In this document: piece after piece, positions 1 through 7,320 of the stretch
Numbering within the stretch: the stretch's first letter is position 1
How the letters are laid out: the number at the start of each line of letters is the position of its first letter
NCBI GenBank assembly: GCA_001314625.1
Contig: LJSH01000001.1
Span: 682,001-746,000 of the forward strand
Reading direction: 5' to 3'
Length of the DNA: 64,000 nt
DNA from: Oceanicaulis sp. HLUCCA04
Lineage (GTDB): Bacteria; Pseudomonadota; Alphaproteobacteria; Caulobacterales; Maricaulaceae
Translations under genes and position numbers: made by a program
The notes under the pieces: generated by a model
What the model saw: the letters and a program-made list of their open reading frames with translations, nothing else
Database searches by the model: none
What the model was told of the DNA's origin: nothing

Positions 1-2
1 CG

Positions 3-968
3 CGCGCCGCCGAGGCTGCTGCTATCGCCTTCCTGGAGTCACGCAGCGATGCCTTTGACCGCACGGCGGGTGAATTTCAGGTTCGCCATGACACCGTGCG
101 CCGGCTGCTCGATTTCGCCGAAGATCTCGAGATTGGCGAGCAACAACTGAGCCCCAGTCTCGATAATGGCCGGATATTGATGGCCGCAGGTACGGCAGAT
201 GCCGCGCCGCGTGAATCCCTTATCCGGACGGATACCCGCACCACGGACGGAAGCGCGGCAGAAGAACGTGTCGCCGGCCTGATGACCGATCAGGAAGAGG
301 CTCTGGCCCGCGCCGAGGAATCTGCAGAAGCACGGCTGGAAAACCTCCGCGCGGTGCTTCGCCTCACGGGCTTGCGTCTTGAGGAAGTCGTCCGCGACGG
401 GCGTTCTGACGATGGCGGCACCGGCGGGCCATTCATCGCCCTCGACAATGCCGCGCTGATGGGTGAAGGGCTGGACCTTACCGACCCCTTCAACGCCCGC
501 GTCGCACGCATTGCCTCGCGGCTGGTGGAACTCGAGGAGCTTGAGCGCGCTCTGTCTGCAACGCCATTGAACATGCCGGTCGCCGGACCCTACCGCGATA
601 CCAGCCCCTATGGTTCGAGGATCGACCCGTTCACCCGGCGTCCCGCCTTTCATAGCGGCCGCGACTTCGCAGGCGCACGCGGCACGCCGATTACTGCAGG
701 CGCACGGGGTGATGTCGTTTACGCAGGCTGGCGCGCGGGCTATGGTAGAACTGTGGAGATAGACCACGGTTACGGGTTCCGGACGCGCTATGCGCACCTG
801 CACTCGATAGATGTACGCCGTGGCGACGTGGTCGAAGCTGGACAGCGCCTAGGGGGAATGGGCAATACCGGGCGCTCGACAGCGACACATCTCCACTATG
901 AAGTATGGTTCAGGGGCGATCACCTGAATCCGGAGCGTTTCTTGAGAGCAGGACATTATGTTCAATAA
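3..968 (+). CDS. M23 family metallopeptidase (5' end outside window)
   Basis: This is a zinc endopeptidase expected to cut peptidoglycan cross-links in the periplasm. The reading frame is open from base 3, so the N-terminus with any membrane anchor lies outside the window; an internal GTG at 96 is therefore not needed as a start. The visible part has a charged, probably coiled-coil stretch at about 270-400, then a LytM/M23 domain from about 580. The zinc-binding HxxxD (HSGRD) is encoded at 651-665 and the HLH pair at 888-896. Its last 11 bases overlap the start of a bactofilin gene, so the two are probably translationally coupled. Bactofilin-M23 pairs are known from Hyphomonas and epsilonproteobacteria, where the filament positions the hydrolase. 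The family call is firm; the exact substrate bond is not known. Confidence 0.9.
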   Translation, partial: RAAEAAAIAFLESRSDAFDRTAGEFQVRHDTVRRLLDFAEDLEIGEQQLSPSLDNGRILMAAGTADAAPRESLIRTDTRTTDGSAAEERVAGLMTDQEEALARAEESAEARLENLRAVLRLTGLRLEEVVRDGRSDDGGTGGPFIALDNAALMGEGLDLTDPFNARVARIASRLVELEELERALSATPLNMPVAGPYRDTSPYGSRIDPFTRRPAFHSGRDFAGARGTPITAGARGDVVYAGWRAGYGRTVEIDHGYGFRTRYAHLHSIDVRRGDVVEAGQRLGGMGNTGRSTATHLHYEVWFRGDHLNPERFLRAGHYVQ

Positions 969-1524
969 AAAGGACTCCCCCGCCGTCCCCGAAACGGGAA
1001 GCCCGCCTCCCCCAGCAAAAAGGTCTGCCATGAAATCGAAAGCCCCCTCCATTCTCAGCGCAGACCTCACCATCAAGGGCTCGATTTCGTCCGACGGCGA
1101 AGTCCAGCTTGATGGCACGGTTGAAGGTGATGTTCGCGCCGGCTCGCTGAGCATCGGTGAAGAGGCTACGGTAAAGGGTGAGGTTATCGCCGAGAGCGTG
1201 GTCGTTCGCGGCCGCGTTGAAGGCTCTGTGCGCGCCCGTCAGGTGCAGCTCGCTGCCACGGCACGCATTGAGGGCGATATCGTCCACGCGACGCTGGCTG
1301 TTGAAAGCGGCGCCTATTTTGACGGCCATTGCCGCCGCTCGTCCGACCCTTTGTCTGACAAGCCGGCCGGATCGGAAGCCATCACCCAGGACAAGCCGAA
1401 AGTGGCTTCGATGCCGCCGGCTCCGCCCAGCTCGTCTTCTTCGTCGACATCATCTCCCTCGCAGGCGCCGTCCGCACCGCGCCCTGCTGCCGCCAATAGC
1501 GATCCATTCGCGTCCAAGGCTTAG
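958..1524 (+). CDS. bacA: Bactofilin (polymer-forming cytoskeletal protein)
   Basis: The 188-residue protein has the bactofilin core at about residues 28-115: short repeats with regularly spaced glycines and hydrophobics, as in the right-handed beta-helix of BacA. These proteins polymerise without nucleotide under the inner membrane and recruit wall enzymes to stalk or bud sites. A short N-terminal tail and a Pro/Ser/Ala-rich C-terminal tail (about 125-188) flank the core, as is usual. The ATG at 958 lies inside the 3' end of the M23 peptidase gene, and a strong hairpin terminator follows. The sequence shows family and operon; the morphogenetic role is inferred from Caulobacter and Hyphomonas homologues. 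The symbol is by family, and bacA versus bacB cannot be separated here. Confidence 0.88.
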   Translation: MFNKKDSPAVPETGSPPPPAKRSAMKSKAPSILSADLTIKGSISSDGEVQLDGTVEGDVRAGSLSIGEEATVKGEVIAESVVVRGRVEGSVRARQVQLAATARIEGDIVHATLAVESGAYFDGHCRRSSDPLSDKPAGSEAITQDKPKVASMPPAPPSSSSSSTSSPSQAPSAPRPAAANSDPFASKA

Positions 1525-1551
1525 TCAGCGCGAGGCGCCTGACAGAACAGG

Positions 1552-1582
1552 AAAAGGGCGGCTCATCAGAGCCGCCCTTTTT
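1552..1582. terminator. Bidirectional terminator between bacA and prfB
   Basis: A 9-bp perfect GC-rich stem (1556-1564 with 1569-1577) around an ATCA loop has an A run on the left and five T on the right. It can therefore end transcription from bacA on the plus strand and from the convergent prfB on the minus strand. Confidence 0.85.
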
Positions 1583-1606
1583 CGTGCTTGCCCGCAGGCT
1601 CGAACC

Positions 1607-2726
1607 CTATCCGCCGGACGCTTCCTCTCCGCCCACCCGGGCGGCCAGCGAAGCGGCCATGAAGGCATCCAGATCGCCGTCCAGCACGCCTTGCGTATCG
1701 GACGTCTCGACGTTCGTGCGCAGGTCCTTGACCATCTGATAGGGCTGCAGGACGTAGGAGCGGATCTGGTGCCCCCAGCCGATATCAGTCTTGGCGTCCG
1801 CTTCTGCCTGCGCCGCTGCTTCACGGTTCTGCAGCTCCAGCTCGTACAGGCGCGCGCGCAGCATGTTCCACGCCATGTCACGGTTCCGATGCTGGGATCG
1901 GTCCGCCTGACACTGCACCACGATGCCGGTCGGCTCGTGGGTCAGACGTACAGCGCTGTCGGTCTTGTTGACGTGCTGGCCGCCCGCACCGGAGGCGCGG
2001 AAGGTATCGGTGCGTACATCCTTGTCGAGAATTTCGATGTCGATCGTATCGTCGATCAGCGGATAGACCCATACGCTGGCAAAGCTGGTATGGCGCCGGC
2101 CGGAGCCGTCGAATGGCGAGATGCGCACAAGCCGGTGAACCCCGGCCTCGGTCTTCAGCCATCCATAGGCATTATCGCCCTTGATGAGCAGGGTGGCCGA
2201 TTTGAGACCCGCCTCTTCGCCCGCCTGCTCCTCGATCACTTCGACCTTGTAGCCTGATGCATTGGCCCAGCGCGTATACATGCGCGTCAGCATCGCCGCC
2301 CAGTCCTGCGCCTCGGTTCCGCCGGCGCCCGGATGAACCTCGACATAGCAATCATTGGCGTCAGCCTCGCCCGACAGCAAGGCTTCCAGCTCGGCGCGCC
2401 CGGCCCGCTCTTTCAAAGCTTTCAGATTAGCGAGCGCATCCTCGTAGAGCGCCTCGTCACCTTCTGCGTCGGCGAGTTCGGCCAGCTCCAGCGTATCGCC
2501 AAGCTCGGTCTCGATTTCGCGCACATTGGTCATTTGCTGATCGAGCGCATTGCGCTCGCGCATCAGGCTCTGCGCCCGCGTGGCATTGTCCCAGAAATCC
2601 GGCGCTTCCGCGCTGGCGTTCAGCTCATCCAGCCTGGCTTCGGACTGATCCCAGTCAAAGACGCCTCCTTAGCAGTTCCACTGACTGCTCGATGGAGGTT
2701 TTCAGGGACGCGATATCAGCGCGCAT
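1607..2726 (-). CDS. prfB: Peptide chain release factor 2 (programmed +1 frameshift)
   Basis: RF2 recognises UGA and UAA and triggers peptide release in the cytoplasm. The coding region is in two frames. An ATG at 2726-2724 opens 23 codons ending in CTT-TGA (2660-2655); reading continues in the +1 frame from GAC at 2656-2654 to the stop at 1607, giving about 372 residues, the normal RF2 length. In the second frame the SPF anticodon-like motif (RISPFDGSG) and the GGQ motif (GAGGQHVNK) are intact. An internal AAGGAGG lies three bases before the CTT slip codon, as in the classic RF2 autoregulatory site. An annotation that starts at the internal ATG 2563 would lose the N-terminal domain. The gene follows mrcA on the same strand after about 105 bases. 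Confidence 0.95.
2654..2670 (-). promoter_or_regulatory. RF2 autoregulatory +1 frameshift site
   Basis: Read on the minus strand the site is AAGGAGG-CGT-CTT-TGA-C. The internal Shine-Dalgarno sequence is three bases from the CTT slip codon, followed by the in-frame TGA and a C, a poor context for termination. Low RF2 lets the ribosome pause at TGA and slip +1 to GAC. This matches the conserved prfB mechanism base for base in its key parts. Confidence 0.93.
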
Positions 2727-2831
2727 CGACAACTCACTTCATTTTACGAATTTCACAAAACCGGAAGTCAGCCTCCGGCATATGGCGCATAGCCAAATGG
2801 CTGCGCCCGCACAAGGTTCAGGCTGTGACGG

Positions 2832-5369
2832 TCAGTAGATGCCGCTGAGATCCTCGTCGGCTTCTTCGGCGTCGTCCGTATCGCCATCCGCGTCACGCAA
2901 GCGGCCGCTGCCAAAGCTGAGCGTCTCTTCTTCACGGCTGGTCCCGCGCACCGGCTCGGTTCCCGGACGGAAGGCTTCCAGGATCACACCTGGACGGCCC
3001 AGCACTGATGGCTCGCCTGACCGTGCATCGATCGGCACAAGGCGCACGCCCTCCGGCACGCGGAAGGGCGCGACGGGATATTCCTCAAGTACTGGCGCGA
3101 AGGTATCGCGGGCAATCGGCGCCGCCGCACGTCCACCTGCCTCGCCAGACCCGAGCGGCACCGGCGTGTCGAAGCCGACATAGACACCTACAACGAGATC
3201 CGGCGTGAAGCCGACAAACCACGCATCGCGAAATTCATTGGTGGTGCCGGTCTTGCCCGCTACCGGGCGGCCCAGCGAGTTGAGCGCGCTGCCTGTACCG
3301 CGCCGGACGGCGCCCTCCAGCATGGAAACGATCTGATAGGCGGTCACCGGCTCGATGATTTCCTCGCCAAGCTCATCAAGCTCCGGTTCGGCCAGACCGT
3401 CGCTCCACTCTTCCACATCACAGTCAACACAATCGCGCTGATCATGGATGTAGATCGTCTCGCCCGTGCGGTCCTGAACCCGGTCGATAACCGTCGGCTC
3501 GACACGGCGCCCGCCATTGACCAATGCGCCATAGGCACTCATCAGGCGCCACAGCGTTGTCTCACCGGCCCCGAGCGCCATTGAGAGCACAGGGTCCATC
3601 TGGTCATAAATTCCGAAGCGCTCGGCATAATCGGCAATAGGCTCCATGCCGGTATCCTGTGCGAGGCGCACCGTCATCACATTGCGTGACAGCTCCAGCC
3701 CCAGGCGCATGGTAGACGGGCCATAGAAGCGGTCCGAATAGTTCGAGGGCCGGTAAAAGCGTACATCGCCGCCACCGGTCGCCGCAAACGGCGCGTCAAG
3801 AATGATGCTGGCAGGGGTGAAGCCATTGTCCAGCGCGGCAGCATAGACAAAGGGCTTGAACGAGGACCCCGGTTGACGGCGCGCCTGTGTCGCACGGTTG
3901 AACTGGCTCTGCTGGAACGAATAGCCGCCGATCATGGCCAGAACCCGCCCCGTGTAGGGGTCAAGCGCCATCACCGCACCATTGATCTCGGGCACCTGGC
4001 GCAAACCGTATTCCGGCGTCTCTTCAGCGTCCTGAGCGTCCCCAGAGGCCTCACCGTCTTCAGCGTCGTCGTCGGCGCTGCCAAGACGCTCGACCAGTAC
4101 GACATCGCCCAGTGCCAGAACGTCGGACGGACGCTGGATGGCCGGGCCAAGGACCGGGAAATTGTCCGACGACGATCGTGACGGACTGCGCGCCCAGGTC
4201 AGTTCAGACAAGGGAATCTCGCCACGCGTGCGATCAGCCGTGCCAATCAGCACATTGGACTCGCGCACTTCCAGCACGACGGCGTGGGTCCAGCCCTCGT
4301 CAAGATCGCGCGGCACCTCGATTTCGGCCAGCTGCTCCGGCCAGGCGTCAAAGCTTTCCAGCCGGGCCAGCGGGCCGCGATATCCGTAGCGCCGGTCATA
4401 CTCTTCCAGCCCGTCACGCAGGGCCGTACGGGCCGCGAGCTGCGCGCGCGTATTAAGCGAGGTGCGCACCGAAAGTCCGCCGGAGTAAAGCTGCTCCTCG
4501 CCATACCGGTCGAAGAGCTCGCGGCGAACCTCTTCGACAAAATACTCGGCGGCCAGATAGGTTTCACCCTGGAGGCGATCAACCGTTTCAAGCGGCTGTG
4601 CCTGGGCCTCACGGGCCTCTTCATCGGTAATATAGCCGTTGGCAGCCATGCGCGAGAGCACATAGTTGCGCCGGCCAATAGCCTCTTCGGTGCGGCGTGT
4701 CGGGTGGTAGTTATTGGGCGCTTTGGGCAGCGCTGCCAGATAGGCAACCTCGTGCAGCTCCAGCTCGTCGAGCGAGCGGTCGAAATAATTCAGCGCTGCA
4801 GCCGCGACGCCGTAGGCACGATTGCCGAGGAAAATCTCGTTGAGATAAAGCTCGAGGATGCGGTCCTTGGTAAAGGCGCGCTCCATGCGCATGGCCAGCA
4901 CCATTTCCTGAACTTTACGCGCGATACGCTGCTCGGACGACAGGAGGAAGTTCTTGGCGACCTGCTGGGTAATGGTCGAGCCGCCTTCAAGGCGGCGCCC
5001 ATTGAGCACATTGCCGATATTGGCCACAGCCGCGCGCATCAGACCGGTAAGATCAATGCCGCCATGATCGTAGAAATTGGCATCTTCTGCGGCCAGAAAT
5101 GCGTTCACGACATCAGGCGGAATGGCCTCGATAGGCACAAACACCCGGCGTTCAAAGGCATATTCGGCAATCAGCAGGCCATCACCGGCGTGCATCCGGC
5201 TCATGATGGGGGGCTCATACTCAGCGAGCTGTTCGTAGTCGGGAAGGTCCTGGGTGACCTGAACCACGTAAATTGACACCGAGACCAGGGCGATAATGCC
5301 AATAATCGCAATCGTGGAACCAGCCCAGAGAGCCAGCTTGCCCATGTTTCTCATATTGAAGATTGCCAT
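2832..5369 (-). CDS. mrcA: Penicillin-binding protein 1A (glycosyltransferase/transpeptidase)
   Basis: This class A PBP polymerises and cross-links peptidoglycan at the inner membrane. With numbering from an upstream in-frame ATG at 5411, there is a transmembrane segment at about 28-50, a GT51 domain with catalytic Glu109 (AAEDANFYDHGG) and GGSTITQQ at 143-150, an OB-like region, and a transpeptidase with SxxK at Ser516-Lys519, SRN at 575-577 and KTG at 720-722. The ATG at 5369 (MAIFNMRNMGK) is preferred because it puts few residues before the membrane anchor; 5411 would add 14 residues. An Asp/Glu-rich insertion lies at 446-465 and an acidic tail at the C-terminus, neither typical of the catalytic core. 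It sits between amiC and prfB, a common alphaproteobacterial order. Confidence 0.94.
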   Translation of the reverse strand: MAIFNMRNMGKLALWAGSTIAIIGIIALVSVSIYVVQVTQDLPDYEQLAEYEPPIMSRMHAGDGLLIAEYAFERRVFVPIEAIPPDVVNAFLAAEDANFYDHGGIDLTGLMRAAVANIGNVLNGRRLEGGSTITQQVAKNFLLSSEQRIARKVQEMVLAMRMERAFTKDRILELYLNEIFLGNRAYGVAAAALNYFDRSLDELELHEVAYLAALPKAPNNYHPTRRTEEAIGRRNYVLSRMAANGYITDEEAREAQAQPLETVDRLQGETYLAAEYFVEEVRRELFDRYGEEQLYSGGLSVRTSLNTRAQLAARTALRDGLEEYDRRYGYRGPLARLESFDAWPEQLAEIEVPRDLDEGWTHAVVLEVRESNVLIGTADRTRGEIPLSELTWARSPSRSSSDNFPVLGPAIQRPSDVLALGDVVLVERLGSADDDAEDGEASGDAQDAEETPEYGLRQVPEINGAVMALDPYTGRVLAMIGGYSFQQSQFNRATQARRQPGSSFKPFVYAAALDNGFTPASIILDAPFAATGGGDVRFYRPSNYSDRFYGPSTMRLGLELSRNVMTVRLAQDTGMEPIADYAERFGIYDQMDPVLSMALGAGETTLWRLMSAYGALVNGGRRVEPTVIDRVQDRTGETIYIHDQRDCVDCDVEEWSDGLAEPELDELGEEIIEPVTAYQIVSMLEGAVRRGTGSALNSLGRPVAGKTGTTNEFRDAWFVGFTPDLVVGVYVGFDTPVPLGSGEAGGRAAAPIARDTFAPVLEEYPVAPFRVPEGVRLVPIDARSGEPSVLGRPGVILEAFRPGTEPVRGTSREEETLSFGSGRLRDADGDTDDAEEADEDLSGIY

Positions 5370-5493
5370 TTGATACGCCTGTCCGGTCAACGGTATGGGC
5401 CTGCCGGCCATACTGCCGGGACTTTGCCCCTCACTGCGGCGCCATTATGGCGCGATGCAGCGGCGGCGTCCAAGCTACTTTCATGAAGCAGCG

Positions 5494-6750
5494 CTAGCGC
5501 GAGGCCGGACCGGCCCCGACCGTACCGGCAGAAGCTGTGCGCACGGTGCCAGAATTGTTGCACACCGCGAAATACTGGTCGATGGAATCGGCTACTGCCG
5601 TCATCAGCTGCTGGCGGTGCGCGGGCGTATTGAGATTGCGCGAGTCGTCGGGATTGGTCATGAAGCCCATCTCGAATAGCACGGCGGGAATCTGCGAATC
5701 GAGCAGCACCCAGAAGCCACGCTCCAGCGGTTCACGCCGGAAGAGCGGCGTCACAGAGGCCGAACTCTCGAGGATCGAACTGGCGAAGATGAGCGACTGG
5801 TTGCGCTTTTCCTGAAGCGACATTTCCAGAAGAAGATCGTTGACCTGCGGGGAACGGTTATTCGAGGCCGGCAGCCATTCGCCGTCCTGCCGGGCACGGT
5901 TACGCGCCCGGTTGGTGCCGGAATCAGACAGCGTGTAAACGGCCGCGCCGCGCGGACCTGTCGCGCTGTTGGGCGCCGCATCGGCGTGCAACGAGATGAA
6001 GATATCCGCCTGTGCCCGGCGTGCTACCTGAATGCGCTCGTCCAGCTCCAGAAACACGTCCCTGTCACGGGTCATGACGACTTCATACCGGCCGCGCGTA
6101 TTGAGAATATCGCGCAAGGCAAGGCCTGCTGCCAGCGCCAGATGGGATTCCGAGACACTGCCGAAACGGCCCGGCGCGCCCGGATCACGTCCGCCATGGC
6201 CCGGATCTATGACGATGCGCGGACGCTCGCAGCGCGGTGGCACATAGCTGACCTGCACACGCTCAGCGAGAAACTGGGTCATGGTCTGGTCGCTTGGATC
6301 GAATCCGGAATTGGCCGCCGTGACAACCTGCGCGGGTACTGGTTCGATATCGATGACCATGCGGTAGCCGCCATCACCGGGCGGCAAGACAAAGCTTTCG
6401 CGGACCCGCACATTCTCGGTGAGGTCAAAAATCAGGCGCGGTGACTGCGCCGCCGGATCAAACCTGAACCGTCCGGCAAGGCCGTGACCTTGCCCCTGGC
6501 CGCCTTCAAGCCCGCTTACCGCCCATCCTGCACCGGGAATGTCAACGATCAGGCGCGGGGTCACTTCGCCAGAGGCAAAGGCGCGAAACTCCATCTCGGT
6601 ACGCGTCTCGACAACGATCCGGGTATGGGTGTCGTGAACGCCGAAACGCACGGCGATAATCTCCTCGGCGTGCGCAATGGCGCTGGCCGACATCGCAGCA
6701 AATGCTGCAATCATCGTCTTCAGGACTGACAGACGCACTATGGCCACCAC
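5494..6750 (-). CDS. amiC: N-acetylmuramoyl-L-alanine amidase with AMIN domain
   Basis: This periplasmic zinc amidase cleaves the muramoyl-L-Ala bond during daughter-cell separation. It has a signal peptide ending about AIAHA, an AMIN targeting domain (about residues 30-135) and an Amidase_3 domain (about 178-400). Zinc ligands are His185 (DPGHGG), Glu201 and His255 (SLHAD), with catalytic Glu360 (LFEMGFMTN). I chose the GTG at 6750 because AAGAGGG lies eight bases upstream and the signal peptide then begins correctly; the frame stays open to 6873, which would add 41 residues with no secretion features. It lies directly upstream of mrcA and divergent from rne. Whether it depends on an EnvC/NlpD-type activator is not visible here. 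Confidence 0.92.
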   Translation of the reverse strand: MVAIVRLSVLKTMIAAFAAMSASAIAHAEEIIAVRFGVHDTHTRIVVETRTEMEFRAFASGEVTPRLIVDIPGAGWAVSGLEGGQGQGHGLAGRFRFDPAAQSPRLIFDLTENVRVRESFVLPPGDGGYRMVIDIEPVPAQVVTAANSGFDPSDQTMTQFLAERVQVSYVPPRCERPRIVIDPGHGGRDPGAPGRFGSVSESHLALAAGLALRDILNTRGRYEVVMTRDRDVFLELDERIQVARRAQADIFISLHADAAPNSATGPRGAAVYTLSDSGTNRARNRARQDGEWLPASNNRSPQVNDLLLEMSLQEKRNQSLIFASSILESSASVTPLFRREPLERGFWVLLDSQIPAVLFEMGFMTNPDDSRNLNTPAHRQQLMTAVADSIDQYFAVCNNSGTVRTASAGTVGAGPASR

Positions 6751-7320
6751 CGGTCTCACCCTCTTGAAAAGCACACCCTCAATGGTCCGCTTAACCGCGG
6801 ATCTCGAGTGAAGGATAGCCCGTCCCGGTTTCGATTCGGTTACCGGAGCGTAACGATACTGGCTGGCTAACACGGATAAGCTTGCTTTTCATCCATGCGC
6901 GAATGGTGCATGGTGCGCTTCGGTGTTGATAACGCTGTCAGCCGAATCGCAGCAAATGCTGAGGTCTGGCACGCTTCACTACCTCGTCCTGCGCGACAGG
7001 AGCCCGGTCAACAGCCGACGGCTTCCAGAGCGGCAAACAGGGCAACAAGATTTAACGGGCAGACGCCGCAGACCGTATCCCGGTCATGCGCGCACGCGCC
7101 CAGACCAGATCAGGCGGCCGGTTCCGCGTAAAAATCCTGCCTGTCAGGACACGCAAGACCAGCCGACAAGGAACCTTTATCATGCGCCAGGCGCGTGCTT
7201 TCCCTTCGATATCATCAGAAGCGACGCCGCCCTTGCGCTCCCCACTCAGCGCCCAGCTTTCCGCCCTGGCCCCTCGTGGCCGGGCCACACCTGCTGGTGC
7301 GCGCACCGGAGCACGCCTTT
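6751..7320 (+). promoter_or_regulatory. Long divergent gap and rne leader
   Basis: About 570 bases separate the amiC start from the rne start. No convincing gene is present; short open frames lack ribosome sites and family features. The gap must hold the amiC promoter and the rne promoter plus a long 5' leader. In other bacteria the rne leader is the target by which RNase E limits its own mRNA, so an autoregulatory structure here is plausible but not demonstrated. An RBS (GGAG at about 7308) sits nine bases before the rne ATG. Confidence 0.4.

Noticed and set aside
1607-2563. prfB as N-terminally truncated gene or pseudogene
   Set aside because: The missing N-terminus is present upstream in another frame, joined by a perfect programmed frameshift site.
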